The notes beneath the pieces were generated by a model that made no database searches, had not been told where the DNA came from, and saw only the letters and a list, made by a program, of their open reading frames with translations. From Fenollaria timonensis (GTDB lineage Bacteria; Bacillota; Clostridia; Tissierellales; Peptoniphilaceae), in the NCBI RefSeq assembly GCF_001457835.1, contig NZ_LN898230.1, positions 947,600 through 1,011,599 of the forward strand: a stretch of DNA of 64,000 nt, read 5' to 3'. Shown piece after piece: positions 1-8,621 of this stretch; positions within the stretch are counted from its first letter, which is position 1; each line of letters starts with the position of its first letter. The position numbers were made by a program, and so were the translations under genes.

Positions 1-59
1 TCGTAAAGTTCTTGAGGATTCTTTCTCTATCTAAATTTATATTAAAGCTAGGTGATTTT

Positions 60-1235
60 ATGCTCTACATTGGTATTGATATTGCAAAAAATAAACACGA
101 AGCCTCAATAATCGATTCTAATGGAAAACTTGTTTCTGATTCTTTTTCCTTCTCTAATTCTATTAAAGGTCTAGAGAAATTTCAGAAACTTATTTCCTCT
201 TTTTCAATTGATTCTAACAATTGCATTATTGGTATGGAAGCTACAGGCCATTATTGGCTGTCTCTTTATTCTTTCTTGATTGATTTAGGTTTTTCTTGTA
301 TTGTTATTAATCCTATTCAGTCTGATGCTTTTAGAAAGATGTATATTAGACAGACTAAAAATGACTCTGTGGATTCCTTTGTTATTGCTCAAATTCTTAG
401 ATTTGGTGAGTTTTCTGTTTCTCATTTTTCTGATGAGGATACTTTTGCTTTAAGAAATCTTTCTAGGTTCAGGTTTGCTCTTGTTGATGAAACTTCTGAT
501 TGGAAAAGAAAGCTTGTTGCTATTTTAGATCAGGTTTTTCCTGAATATTCTTCACTCTTTTCTAATATCTATAGTGTCACTTCTAAAGAGCTTTTGAGTA
601 AGTATCCTTTACCTAAGGATATGATTTCTATTCCTGCTAATGATCTTGCTATACTTTTGTCTAAGTGTAGTAAGGGTCGATTTGGTATTGATAAGGCTAA
701 AGAAATCCAAGACAAAGCTACTAATTCTTTTGGTATTAAGTTTGCTTTGAAGTCTTTTTCTTTTCAAATTAAACAAATTATTGCTCAAATTTCTTTTCTT
801 GAAGATCAGATTTTTGAGATTGAAGATGAGATTTCTTCTATGATTAATTCTTTATGCCCTGTTATCACTTCTATCACTGGTATTGGTGATGTCTTAGGTG
901 CCACTATTTTCTCAGAAATCGGTAATATTTCTCGTTTTGAGAGAGCTAATCAATTAGTTGCTTATGCCGGTCTAGACGTTGCTGTTAAACAGTCTGGCAA
1001 TTTTAATGCAACTGACACTAAAATTTCTAAACGTGGTTCTCCCTATCTTAGACGTGCTATTTGGCTTGCTGCTAGTGTTGCTGCTTTTAAGGATCCGGCT
1101 TTGTCTATCTATTATCAAAAACTTAGACAAAGGGGTAAGGCTCATGGTACAGCTATTGGTGCTGTTGCAAGAAAGCTTACTAACATCATTTTTGCTGTTT
1201 TAAGAGATAACAAAGCTTACGTACCTAATATTTAG
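60..1235 (+). CDS. IS110-family transposase (DEDD-type recombinase)
   Basis: This is a transposase/recombinase of about 391 residues. The N-terminal RuvC-like DEDD domain shows GIDIAKNKHEA at its start, GMEATGHYW near residue 60 and the acidic segment NDSVDSF near residue 100. The C-terminal Tnp domain shows SITGIGDVLGATIFSEIG followed by RFERANQLVAYAGLDV. The ATG at 60 is preferred over the upstream in-frame ATG at 12: AGGTG sits a few bases before it and family members start MxYIGIDIAK. The gene looks intact. The family moves DNA through an RNA-guided (bridge RNA) mechanism in characterised members; no such RNA could be drawn here. Confidence 0.9.
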   Translation: MLYIGIDIAKNKHEASIIDSNGKLVSDSFSFSNSIKGLEKFQKLISSFSIDSNNCIIGMEATGHYWLSLYSFLIDLGFSCIVINPIQSDAFRKMYIRQTKNDSVDSFVIAQILRFGEFSVSHFSDEDTFALRNLSRFRFALVDETSDWKRKLVAILDQVFPEYSSLFSNIYSVTSKELLSKYPLPKDMISIPANDLAILLSKCSKGRFGIDKAKEIQDKATNSFGIKFALKSFSFQIKQIIAQISFLEDQIFEIEDEISSMINSLCPVITSITGIGDVLGATIFSEIGNISRFERANQLVAYAGLDVAVKQSGNFNATDTKISKRGSPYLRRAIWLAASVAAFKDPALSIYYQKLRQRGKAHGTAIGAVARKLTNIIFAVLRDNKAYVPNI

Positions 1236-1261
1236 TTGTTATTCAATTGTAATTTATTTTT

Positions 1262-1281
1262 AAGCCTAATTTTTTAGGCTT
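1262..1281 (+). terminator. Hairpin after the IS110 transposase
   Basis: An 8-bp perfect stem (AAGCCTAA paired with TTAGGCTT) with a T-rich loop lies 26 bases after the transposase stop. It is probably a transcription terminator or part of the element end. Confidence 0.5.
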
Positions 1282-1310
1282 GTTTGACATGCCTTAAATC
1301 TCAAGATGAA

Positions 1311-1529
1311 TTAATTTTTATTTTCTCTTGACATTTGATAGCTGGTCTTATATATAAGAGATTTCATCTCATTATTTCTAAGCTCATCAAAACCCGTAAG
1401 CGTCCTCTCTTTGCCATCTATAGAGAATTTCACACCATCATCCAAAATCTCATAAGAAATACCGGACTTTATATTTTGAAACTCCCAAAAGAGCTCCTTT
1501 ATCCTCTTTATACTAGCTTCTCTTAGCAT
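1311..1529 (-). pseudogene. Truncated hemZ-like N-terminal fragment
   Basis: This 72-codon frame overlaps the end of the MBL hydrolase gene by 17 bases and runs straight into the IS110 side. Its sequence (IKRIKELFWEFQNIK, then a short beta-rich part, then NNEMKSLIYKTSYQMSREN) resembles the region just before the WGxLTGxRP motif of coproporphyrinogen dehydrogenase HemZ (from memory, not aligned). Clostridial gene order relA-dtd-MBL-hemZ predicts hemZ exactly here. I infer that insertion of the IS110 element removed or separated the radical SAM part. If so, the fragment is non-functional. Alternatively it is a small unknown gene. Confidence 0.5.
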
Positions 1530-2142
1530 TTACGTAAGGATTATTTGCTCTTTCTTCATCAGATGATGTGTTCATGCTGTGACCTGGATATATTGTGTAA
1601 TTACCTTCTAAAGCCAAAACTCTATTAACAGAGTCAATTAGTTCATCTTCATTGCCACCATAAAGGTCGCTTCTACCAACAGAGTGGAAGAATATAGTGT
1701 CGCCAACAAATAAGCCGTCCTCAATTTGATATGTCAGGCCGCCCTTTGTGTGGCCTGGTGTCTTAATTACATTAACTTCGATATCGCCAAATTTCAAACT
1801 GCCTTCTTCATCAATAGTGTGATCTATATTGATTGGCTCGTCGATATAATTTCTCATCTTCTCATTTAGCATAAAATCAGTTTTTTGCGTCATCTCTAAA
1901 TCATCTTTAGATATATAAGATGGTGCTCCTGTCAACTCTCTTAAAGCATTTACGCCCAAAATGTGATCAAAGTGACCATGTGTGAGTAGTATTGCCTTTA
2001 GATTTAAATTATGCTCTTTGATGTAAGCATATAAATCATCTGCACTGCCACCAACGTCTATAATTATGGCGTCGCCAGCATCATTACTTATGATATATGA
2101 ATTTGATCCATAAACCCCAACATTTTTCTTAAAAATATTCAT
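1513..2142 (-). CDS. MBL-fold metallo-hydrolase (glyoxalase II-like)
   Basis: A 209-residue single-domain metallo-beta-lactamase-fold hydrolase. The metal site is visible: THGHFDHI near residue 54, TPGHTKGG near 130, the aspartate of VGDTIF near 147 and YPGHS near 187. YgjG/YcbL-type proteins of this length are usually annotated as hydroxyacylglutathione hydrolase-like, and the true substrate is unknown. It follows dtd with no gap (2142/2143) in the recJ-relA-dtd operon. Confidence 0.88.
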   Translation of the reverse strand: MNIFKKNVGVYGSNSYIISNDAGDAIIIDVGGSADDLYAYIKEHNLNLKAILLTHGHFDHILGVNALRELTGAPSYISKDDLEMTQKTDFMLNEKMRNYIDEPINIDHTIDEEGSLKFGDIEVNVIKTPGHTKGGLTYQIEDGLFVGDTIFFHSVGRSDLYGGNEDELIDSVNRVLALEGNYTIYPGHSMNTSSDEERANNPYVNAKRS

Positions 2143-2592
2143 CTAAAACTCCTTCTTTGAATCTAATAATATAGTAACCGGTCCAGATAGATGTGCGTGT
2201 ATATGCATATCCGCTCCGAAAACGCCCGATTGATATTTTATTCCACTTGCCTTTAACTTTTCTTTAAATATTTCGTAATAGCTCTCAGCCTTTTCAGCCT
2301 TGGCGCTCTTCATAAAGTTTGGTCTATTGCCCTTTCTCGCGTCACCATATAAAGTGAACTGTGAAACAAGAAGTATCTCGCCGCCTATGTCTTGAACAGA
2401 TAGATTCATCTTGTCATCTTCGTCAGAAAATATCCTTAGATTACTCACCTTTTTGAAGATATAATCAAGATCTGCCTCTGTATCGTCGTCCTCAACAGCG
2501 ATGTAGACCAAAAGGCCGCCATTAATCTTGCTAATTACTTTTTCATCAACTTCTAAACGAGTTTCTTCTACTCTTTGTACAACTGCTCTCAT
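2143..2592 (-). CDS. dtd: D-aminoacyl-tRNA deacylase
   Basis: A 149-residue DTD enzyme that hydrolyses D-amino acids wrongly attached to tRNA. It starts MRAVVQRVEE, has the active-site motif SQFTLYGDARKGNRPNF near residues 78-94 and the cross-subunit motif SGPVTILLD near 136, as in the homodimeric bacterial enzyme. It lies two bases downstream of relA/spoT, the usual clostridial order, and is certainly co-transcribed with it. Confidence 0.97.
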   Translation of the reverse strand: MRAVVQRVEETRLEVDEKVISKINGGLLVYIAVEDDDTEADLDYIFKKVSNLRIFSDEDDKMNLSVQDIGGEILLVSQFTLYGDARKGNRPNFMKSAKAEKAESYYEIFKEKLKASGIKYQSGVFGADMHIHAHLSGPVTILLDSKKEF

Positions 2593-2594
2593 AT

Positions 2595-4739
2595 CTATGA
2601 CCTGTACACATCTAAAATGCCGTTTATAGTCTTAAGCTTTTGTATCATCTTGTCAAGCTCATCCTTTCCCACTACTTCAAAAGTCAAATATATAAATATA
2701 TCGCTAATGGTATTGCTCTTTGCACTAAGTGATTGTATACCAACATTTGCTTCTTTCGCCATAGCAGTTATCTCTGAAAGTATTCCTGTCCTGTCAACCG
2801 CTCTGATTGTAACATTTGCAAGGAACTTTTCACTCGATGCCGCATCCCATTCTGCCTCGAGGCATCTGTCTGAGTCTAAGAAATTGGCAATGTTTGTGCA
2901 GTCCTTTCTGTGTATAGAAACACCATAGCCTCTAGTAACAAAACCAATGATTTCATCGCCAGGCACTGGGTTACAACACTTGGCAAACTTTATCTTCATG
3001 CCTTCAAGGCCATCGATTTTAACACCTGTAGCATCTTTCTTCGATGAAGAGCTCTTTAGGTAGTCGTCCTCGTTCTTTGTTAGACCAATATTTTCTATAG
3101 CATTTTTAATATTTAAAATCTTATTAATAACAAGCTTCTCTTTAAAATTACCATAACCAATGGATGCGAACAAATCACTGATAGAGTTAATTGAAAGTTC
3201 TTTTGCTAATTTATTATAAATCTTTTCATTATCGAGAATATTTGTATCAAGACCAAGCTTTTTCGCTTCTCTCTCAAATAGCTCCTTGCCCTTCTCAATG
3301 CTGATGTCTTTTTCTTTAGACTTGAACCATTGTTTAATCTTTTGTTTAGCTCTTGGGCTCTTTACAAATTTTAGCCAGTCTCTACTTGGGCCAGAAGCTG
3401 ATTTTTGCGTGATAATCTCAACTATATTACCATTCTTAAGCTTATAGTTTAGTGGAACTATCCTTGAGTCAACTTTAGCTCCAACACAAGTGTTACCAAC
3501 GCCTGTGTGTACTCTATAAGCAAAGTCGACCGGAGTCGAACCTTCTGGAAGGTCGACAACATCACCATTAGGCGTGAAAACAAAGACCTCATCATCGAAA
3601 AAGTCTATCTTTAACGTATCAATAAACTCTTTTGGATCCTTTAAGTCTTTTTGCCATTCAAGCAATTGCCTTAGCCAGTCAAGCTTGTTGTCAACGTCCT
3701 TGCCTTGAGCCTTGCCACCCTTATATTTCCAATGCGCAGCGATACCGTATTCGGCCACTTCATGCATTTCGTAAGTCCTAATCTGTATCTCAAATATCTC
3801 TCCAGTGTCAGAAATAACAGTTGTGTGCAGCGATTGATACATGTTTGGCTTAGGCATAGCGATGTAGTCTTTGAATCTGCCTGGAAGTGGCTTCCACATG
3901 GAGTGCACTATACCTAAAACAGCGTAGCAGTCCTTAACCGTGTCGACAAGTATCCTCACGGCAATTAAATCATATATACTCTCAAAGCTCTTGTTCTTGC
4001 CATTCATCTTCTTGTATATGCTGTAGAAATTCTTCGGTCTACCGCTTATATCGTAGTGAAGCTCTTGCTTATCAAGCTCAGTTGATATAGCCTTTATAAT
4101 CTCATTGATCTCTTTCTCGCGCTCGCTCCTCTTCTTGTTGATCTTTTCAACCAAGTCGTAGTAGCCTTCTGGATCAAGATACCTTAAAGATAAATCTTCA
4201 AGCTCCCACTTAATCTTGAAAATTCCGAGCCTACCAGCAAGTGGCGCATATATCTCTATAGTTTCCTTAGCCTTTTGCTTTTGCTTTTCTTCGTTCATAT
4301 ACTCAAGCGTACGAAGATTATGTAGTCTATCTGCAAGTTTTACAATGATGACTCTGATGTCGTTATTCATAGCAAGAATCATCTTTCTAAGGTTTTCTGC
4401 TTGAAAATCTTCAGAGCTCTTGTAATTTAATTTATTTAACTTTGTTACCCCATCGACAATATTTGCGATGTCCTCTGAGAACATGTTCTTTACATCATCA
4501 TAAGTCGCAGGCGTATCCTCAACCACATCATGAAGAAGCGCAGCTATGATGGTCTCGACGTCCATATCTAGGTCAGCGAGTATGATAGCAACATTGACAG
4601 GGTGAATTATATAAGGCTCGCCAGACTTTCTCTTTTGATCCTTATGCATCATTTTAGCATATTCAAAAGCCTTCATTACAAAGGCAACTTCCTCTTCAGT
4701 CATGTATTTTTCAATAATTTTGATTAAATCTTCTATCAT
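2595..4739 (-). CDS. relA: Bifunctional (p)ppGpp synthetase/hydrolase (RSH)
   Basis: A 714-residue RelA/SpoT homologue controlling the stringent response. The N-terminal HD hydrolase has intact motif AALLHDVVEDT near residues 67-77, so hydrolysis is expected. The synthetase domain has YDLIAVRILV near 240, GRFKDYIAMPKPNMYQSLHTT near 290. TGS follows (VFVFTPNGDVVDLP near 395), then the Cys-containing KCCNPVPGDEIIGF near 590 and a C-terminal ACT domain. The start is fixed by a strong AGGAGGTGAG just upstream, placed in the short gap after recJ. Confidence 0.96.
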   Translation of the reverse strand: MIEDLIKIIEKYMTEEEVAFVMKAFEYAKMMHKDQKRKSGEPYIIHPVNVAIILADLDMDVETIIAALLHDVVEDTPATYDDVKNMFSEDIANIVDGVTKLNKLNYKSSEDFQAENLRKMILAMNNDIRVIIVKLADRLHNLRTLEYMNEEKQKQKAKETIEIYAPLAGRLGIFKIKWELEDLSLRYLDPEGYYDLVEKINKKRSEREKEINEIIKAISTELDKQELHYDISGRPKNFYSIYKKMNGKNKSFESIYDLIAVRILVDTVKDCYAVLGIVHSMWKPLPGRFKDYIAMPKPNMYQSLHTTVISDTGEIFEIQIRTYEMHEVAEYGIAAHWKYKGGKAQGKDVDNKLDWLRQLLEWQKDLKDPKEFIDTLKIDFFDDEVFVFTPNGDVVDLPEGSTPVDFAYRVHTGVGNTCVGAKVDSRIVPLNYKLKNGNIVEIITQKSASGPSRDWLKFVKSPRAKQKIKQWFKSKEKDISIEKGKELFEREAKKLGLDTNILDNEKIYNKLAKELSINSISDLFASIGYGNFKEKLVINKILNIKNAIENIGLTKNEDDYLKSSSSKKDATGVKIDGLEGMKIKFAKCCNPVPGDEIIGFVTRGYGVSIHRKDCTNIANFLDSDRCLEAEWDAASSEKFLANVTIRAVDRTGILSEITAMAKEANVGIQSLSAKSNTISDIFIYLTFEVVGKDELDKMIQKLKTINGILDVYRS

Positions 4740-4743
4740 AAGC

Positions 4744-6495
4744 TCACCTCCTAAATCTAAAGTGCTTAATATTTATTTCTAGATTTTTATTATTCATGTA
4801 CTCATTAATTCTAAGATTGTAGCAAATGTCCATAATTATCTCCTTGCCACTTGCTAAATCCCTGTATATATCAGAGTTAAACTGATCTTCGTAGTCTTTT
4901 TTAAATTCATCTTCCTTATAGAATAGTATAGCCATCATTATATTATCAAGCTTAGTTCTGAATTTTAGCTTTATCACGCTGCGATTCTGTCCAAAAACGC
5001 TTATATCCTTTAAAATAAGGTCTTTATCTGCAAATAGTACAGCAGGGTTCTTCTCTCCAAATGGTTTTAACTTTTCAATTGTGTCATAAGTCGAAAATTT
5101 TTGAAAATCAATTGGATAAAAGGCATCGATATATATCTTTTCTATCTTATCCTCATCTGTCAGAGTCGAATTTTCATTTAAAAGTGTGACAAAATCGTCA
5201 TAATTATCAAGCTTAAGCTCTAAGCCCGCCGCTAGTTTATGTCCGCCAAAGCTATTTAAAAGCTCCTTAGCCTTGTTTAGCTCGTCAAATATATTGTATT
5301 CCTCAATAGATCTTGCCGAACCATATAAAACGCCATCTTCTTCATATAAGGCTATGGCTGGTTTGTAATACCTTTCCTTAAGCCTTCCAGCGACAATACC
5401 CGCGACGCTTCTTTCTATATCTTTGGATTTAACTATAATTATGTCCTTGTCCTCAAAAGCCTCATCTGCTTCCATCTCTTTTATTGCCACATCGTAGCCA
5501 AGCTCTGTCAAATCTTTTCTCTCTTGATTAAGAGCATATAATTCCTTGCAAATTGCAATTATACTATCATCATCACAAGACTCAAAGGCCGCAATTGCGT
5601 GGTTTGCATTACTTAGCCTGCCTATTGCATTGACTGATGGACCCAAAATGAAGCCAATATGAAATACATTTATCTCCTTATCAACTTTTAACTCGTTCTT
5701 CAAATGATAGAATACGTTGGCTGGTCTTGAATTCATTAGCTCCAGGCCTCTCTTTACAAGGTCACGGTTTTCATCAAGCAGCGGCATGATGTCAGTTACA
5801 GTCGCAAAAGCTGCATACTGAATAATTTCATCAATTAAATCAGGATTAAAGTCGTAGTCTTTGCTAATATATGTAATTAATTTAAAAGCAACAAAGGCTC
5901 CGCATATCTCCTTAAATGTATAGGATGACTTTTCAACTTTTGGGTCAATTATTGCATCTGCTTCAACAGAAATCTCTTTGCCATCTTCAATTTTAGGTAA
6001 ATGGTGGTCGGTAACAATGACTTTTATGCCATTATCCTTAGCGTATTTCACTGCTTCAAAGGCTGATACACCATTGTCACAAGTGATTATGACTGCTACA
6101 TCATCTTTAATGCAGCCATCAACTATACGCTTATTGATGCCATAGCCATCCGCCTTTCTATCAGGCACTTCAAAACTAGCCTCTGCCCCGAAGGACTTAA
6201 GGCTTCTAAGTAAAAGCGTAGTAGACATGATGCCGTCCGAATCATAGTCACCAACGACTCTGATCTTCTTGTGATTATCTATAGCGTCCTTAATAATTTC
6301 GCGCGCCACGTCCATATCTGGAAGGCCATCAGTTCTGTAAATCTTAGTGTAGTCATCGTTTAAGTAATCAATGACTTCATCAGCATCGACAACGCCTCTA
6401 TTGCAAAGAACTTTTGCTAGTAGATCATCCTTTACTATGCTCTTAACCGCCGAATAATTCTCAGCATTTCTGTTTTTCAAAAACCATTTTTGCAT
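4744..6495 (-). CDS. recJ: Single-stranded-DNA exonuclease RecJ
   Basis: A 583-residue DHH/DHHA1 phosphoesterase, a 5'-3' ssDNA exonuclease used in recombination and base-excision repair. Visible motifs are VVGDYDSDGIMST near residue 81, CDNGVSAFEA near 139, VTDHHLP near 160 (the DHH motif), and the DHHA1 signature SFGGHKLAAGLEL near 415. It heads the recJ-relA-dtd-MBL operon, four bases before relA. Confidence 0.95.
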   Translation of the reverse strand: MQKWFLKNRNAENYSAVKSIVKDDLLAKVLCNRGVVDADEVIDYLNDDYTKIYRTDGLPDMDVAREIIKDAIDNHKKIRVVGDYDSDGIMSTTLLLRSLKSFGAEASFEVPDRKADGYGINKRIVDGCIKDDVAVIITCDNGVSAFEAVKYAKDNGIKVIVTDHHLPKIEDGKEISVEADAIIDPKVEKSSYTFKEICGAFVAFKLITYISKDYDFNPDLIDEIIQYAAFATVTDIMPLLDENRDLVKRGLELMNSRPANVFYHLKNELKVDKEINVFHIGFILGPSVNAIGRLSNANHAIAAFESCDDDSIIAICKELYALNQERKDLTELGYDVAIKEMEADEAFEDKDIIIVKSKDIERSVAGIVAGRLKERYYKPAIALYEEDGVLYGSARSIEEYNIFDELNKAKELLNSFGGHKLAAGLELKLDNYDDFVTLLNENSTLTDEDKIEKIYIDAFYPIDFQKFSTYDTIEKLKPFGEKNPAVLFADKDLILKDISVFGQNRSVIKLKFRTKLDNIMMAILFYKEDEFKKDYEDQFNSDIYRDLASGKEIIMDICYNLRINEYMNNKNLEINIKHFRFRR

Positions 6496-6523
6496 ACAAT
6501 AACCCCATTATCTATATTTAATC

Positions 6524-6532
6524 ATTATATCA
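6524..6532 (-). promoter_or_regulatory. Extended -10 promoter for the recJ-relA operon
   Basis: On the minus strand TGATATAAT (TG-N-TATAAT) lies about 30 bases upstream of the recJ ATG. No good -35 is seen, which is common with extended -10 promoters. Confidence 0.5.
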
Positions 6533-6651
6533 TAAATTGCTTAATATTAAAAGCATTTTTTATAAAGTAAATCAATATAAAAAAGTAATATACAAAATCT
6601 TAAAGTTTTGAATATTAGTCCGTGATAAATAAGTACTCAATTCTGTGATAA

Positions 6652-6688
6652 AAAGAAAAGGCCTAGATATAATCTAGACCATTCTAAA
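6652..6688 (-). terminator. Terminator hairpin downstream of the ABC operon (copy A)
   Basis: GGTCTAGATTATATCTAGGCC followed by a T-rich run (minus strand) forms a stem-loop ended by TTTTCTTTTT. It would stop transcription of the ABC exporter operon. A near-identical hairpin is found at 11526-11562. Confidence 0.65.
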
Positions 6689-6722
6689 AAGATTGCAGTG
6701 TTAAATTTTTATATTGACTTTT

Positions 6723-6899
6723 TTATAATTCAATAAACTCATCTATGCCTAAATCTTTTAAAATAATTTTTGCCTCTTATTCATCAAAATTCTTTACTCC
6801 TAGACTAAGCTCTTTGAACACTTCATCTGTAATATAGTAGTTTGCGTCTTGCATAACAAGCGAAAAGTTTTTAAGTATATCTTTTAGAAAGTTTCTCTC
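6723..6899 (-). pseudogene. Degenerate coding remnant after the ABC exporter
   Basis: Directly after the TAG of the ABC gene, the same frame stays open for 40 codons (ending DANYYITDEVFKELSLGVKN), meets TAA at 6777-6779, then continues 17 codons (KIILKDLGIDEFIEL) to a second TAA. The amino-acid composition looks coding, but there is no good start and there is an internal stop. It is probably the tail of a decayed gene. I do not recognise the family. The rest of 6496-6899 holds only the recJ promoter and a hairpin. Confidence 0.4.
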
Positions 6900-8621
6900 C
6901 TAATAAATAAATTCTTCTGCCATTTTTGTTTTTTCTATTAAATTCTTGTAAACTTTTGATTTTTGTAAAAGCTCTTCATGTTTGCCTTCGCTTTCTACTC
7001 TTCCGTTTTCAAGAACTACAATCTTGTCTGCATTTTCTATAGATTTCATTCTATGTGAAATGATGACAACAGTTTTATCTTTAATTAAATTATTTAAAGA
7101 CTCTTGGATTTTTTTCTCGTTGTCAACATCAAGACTTGCTGCTATCTCATCTAAGATCAATATCGGCGCATCTTTTAAGAAGGCTCTGGCTATTGATAAC
7201 CTTTGTCTTTCCCCTCCTGATAGCTCCGCGCCATTTTCACCAATAACTGTATCGAAACCTTTATCCATTTTTTCTATAAAATCTGTGCAGTTTGCAAGTT
7301 TTGCTGCTCTTTTTACTTCTTCGTCGCTTGCATCTTGCTTACCAAGTCTAATATTTTCCATAACACTTTGATTAAAGAGAACTACATCTTGGAAAACTAT
7401 TGAAACCTTATCAAAAAGAGATTCTGTTGATATTTCTTTTATATCTTTGCCATCGATTAAGATTTGTCCCTCATCATAATCATAAAGTCTTGATATAAGT
7501 TTCAATATAGTTGTTTTACCGCATCCACTTGCTCCTACTAAAGCAGTTACCTCTCCCTGCTTAGCTTTAAAGCTTACGCCATTTAAAACTTTTGCGTCTT
7601 TATTATAAGCAAATTCAACATCTTTTAAATCAATATCAAATTTTTTCAAATTATAGTCTTCGCCCTCTTGTAATTCTTGATTTTGAATTTCTTTTAGTCT
7701 TTCAATCTTTGGTGTTAAATAAAATATCTCCATCATTCCCTCTTTAGATGCATCAAGAGCGTCTTTTATCTTCATAGACGCTAGCAAATATCCCACAAGG
7801 TAAAGAGCACTTATCTCTTTATTAATAATTAGATTTACGCCAACAAATATTACGACAGCAAGGGATATAAAGCTAAAAATTGAAGATATAGACATAGTTA
7901 AAATAAGTCCCATCTCTGTCTTTAAGTGCACTTTTTCACTTTTATCCATTTTTTCATATAGCTTATCTTTCATTTCCTCTGATAAGCCATAGGCTTTGAT
8001 CTCCATTTGCATCTCGATATTTTCTTGAAAGCTTTCTGAGTTTTCTCTTAAGACCTTATAATATTCTTTCTCTCCCTTAACTGAATGTTTTTTAGATAGT
8101 GGTATAAATATAAAACTTAAAAGAGATGGAATAATTACAGCTAAACCCATCTTCACATTGCTCACTAGCATCATGATGGATATTAGTGGGAAGAAAAGTA
8201 CCATGCCGCCGACTTTTGGTATTGAGTGGCTCATCGCGTGTTCTATACCTTCAATGTCAGCCATGATTGTTTGCGCTAAATCTGAAATATCATGCTTAGA
8301 AAAGTAAGATAAAGGCAGTTTTGATAAATTTTCTGCTGTTCTTACCCTTAAATCCGCACTTTCTTGATATGTTGTGCTATATAGTTTATCGTATTCGATA
8401 GAAAGCAAAATATACATTGCTATCAAGGTCAAAACTGAGAATACCATATAAAATCCCTTGCTTCTACCAATATTTTCCAAGACTTCCTGAGCAAAAATCA
8501 TTAGTAATATCGCTGGAAGCATGTTTATACAATAAACGAAAAATGAAGCCAGTGTTGCTTTACTTAAATTTCTTGCTCCTTTATCTGTAAGAGCAAATCT
8601 TTTTTTATAAAACTCCTTCAT
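6900..8621 (-). CDS. ABC exporter, fused permease and ATPase, subunit 2
   Basis: About 573 residues: an N-terminal six-helix exporter domain, then an ATPase with Walker A VGASGCGKTTILKLI, signature LSGGERQRLSIARAF and Walker B ILILDEIAASLD. The start at 8621 (MKEFYKKRF) is chosen over the in-frame ATG at 8645 because GGAGGG precedes it by 7 bases. It overlaps the end of the first subunit by 17 bases, so the two very likely form a heterodimer. Heterodimeric half-transporters next to an AraC regulator are often annotated as YbtP/YbtQ-like siderophore or iron transporters; that substrate is only a guess here. Confidence 0.88.
   Translation of the reverse strand: MKEFYKKRFALTDKGARNLSKATLASFFVYCINMLPAILLMIFAQEVLENIGRSKGFYMVFSVLTLIAMYILLSIEYDKLYSTTYQESADLRVRTAENLSKLPLSYFSKHDISDLAQTIMADIEGIEHAMSHSIPKVGGMVLFFPLISIMMLVSNVKMGLAVIIPSLLSFIFIPLSKKHSVKGEKEYYKVLRENSESFQENIEMQMEIKAYGLSEEMKDKLYEKMDKSEKVHLKTEMGLILTMSISSIFSFISLAVVIFVGVNLIINKEISALYLVGYLLASMKIKDALDASKEGMMEIFYLTPKIERLKEIQNQELQEGEDYNLKKFDIDLKDVEFAYNKDAKVLNGVSFKAKQGEVTALVGASGCGKTTILKLISRLYDYDEGQILIDGKDIKEISTESLFDKVSIVFQDVVLFNQSVMENIRLGKQDASDEEVKRAAKLANCTDFIEKMDKGFDTVIGENGAELSGGERQRLSIARAFLKDAPILILDEIAASLDVDNEKKIQESLNNLIKDKTVVIISHRMKSIENADKIVVLENGRVESEGKHEELLQKSKVYKNLIEKTKMAEEFIY

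Larger units (their letters stand above)
1..1310 (+). mobile_element. IS110-family insertion sequence, left end outside the window
   Basis: The region holds one IS110-type transposase gene on the plus strand, opposite to its neighbours. The left end is cut by the window edge. The right end cannot be fixed, because IS110 elements often lack clear terminal inverted repeats and target duplications. It must lie at or before about 1318, where the broken hemZ-like reading frame stops. Only 59 bases upstream of the transposase are visible, so the bridge-RNA region expected upstream in IS110-group elements is largely missing. Confidence 0.7.
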
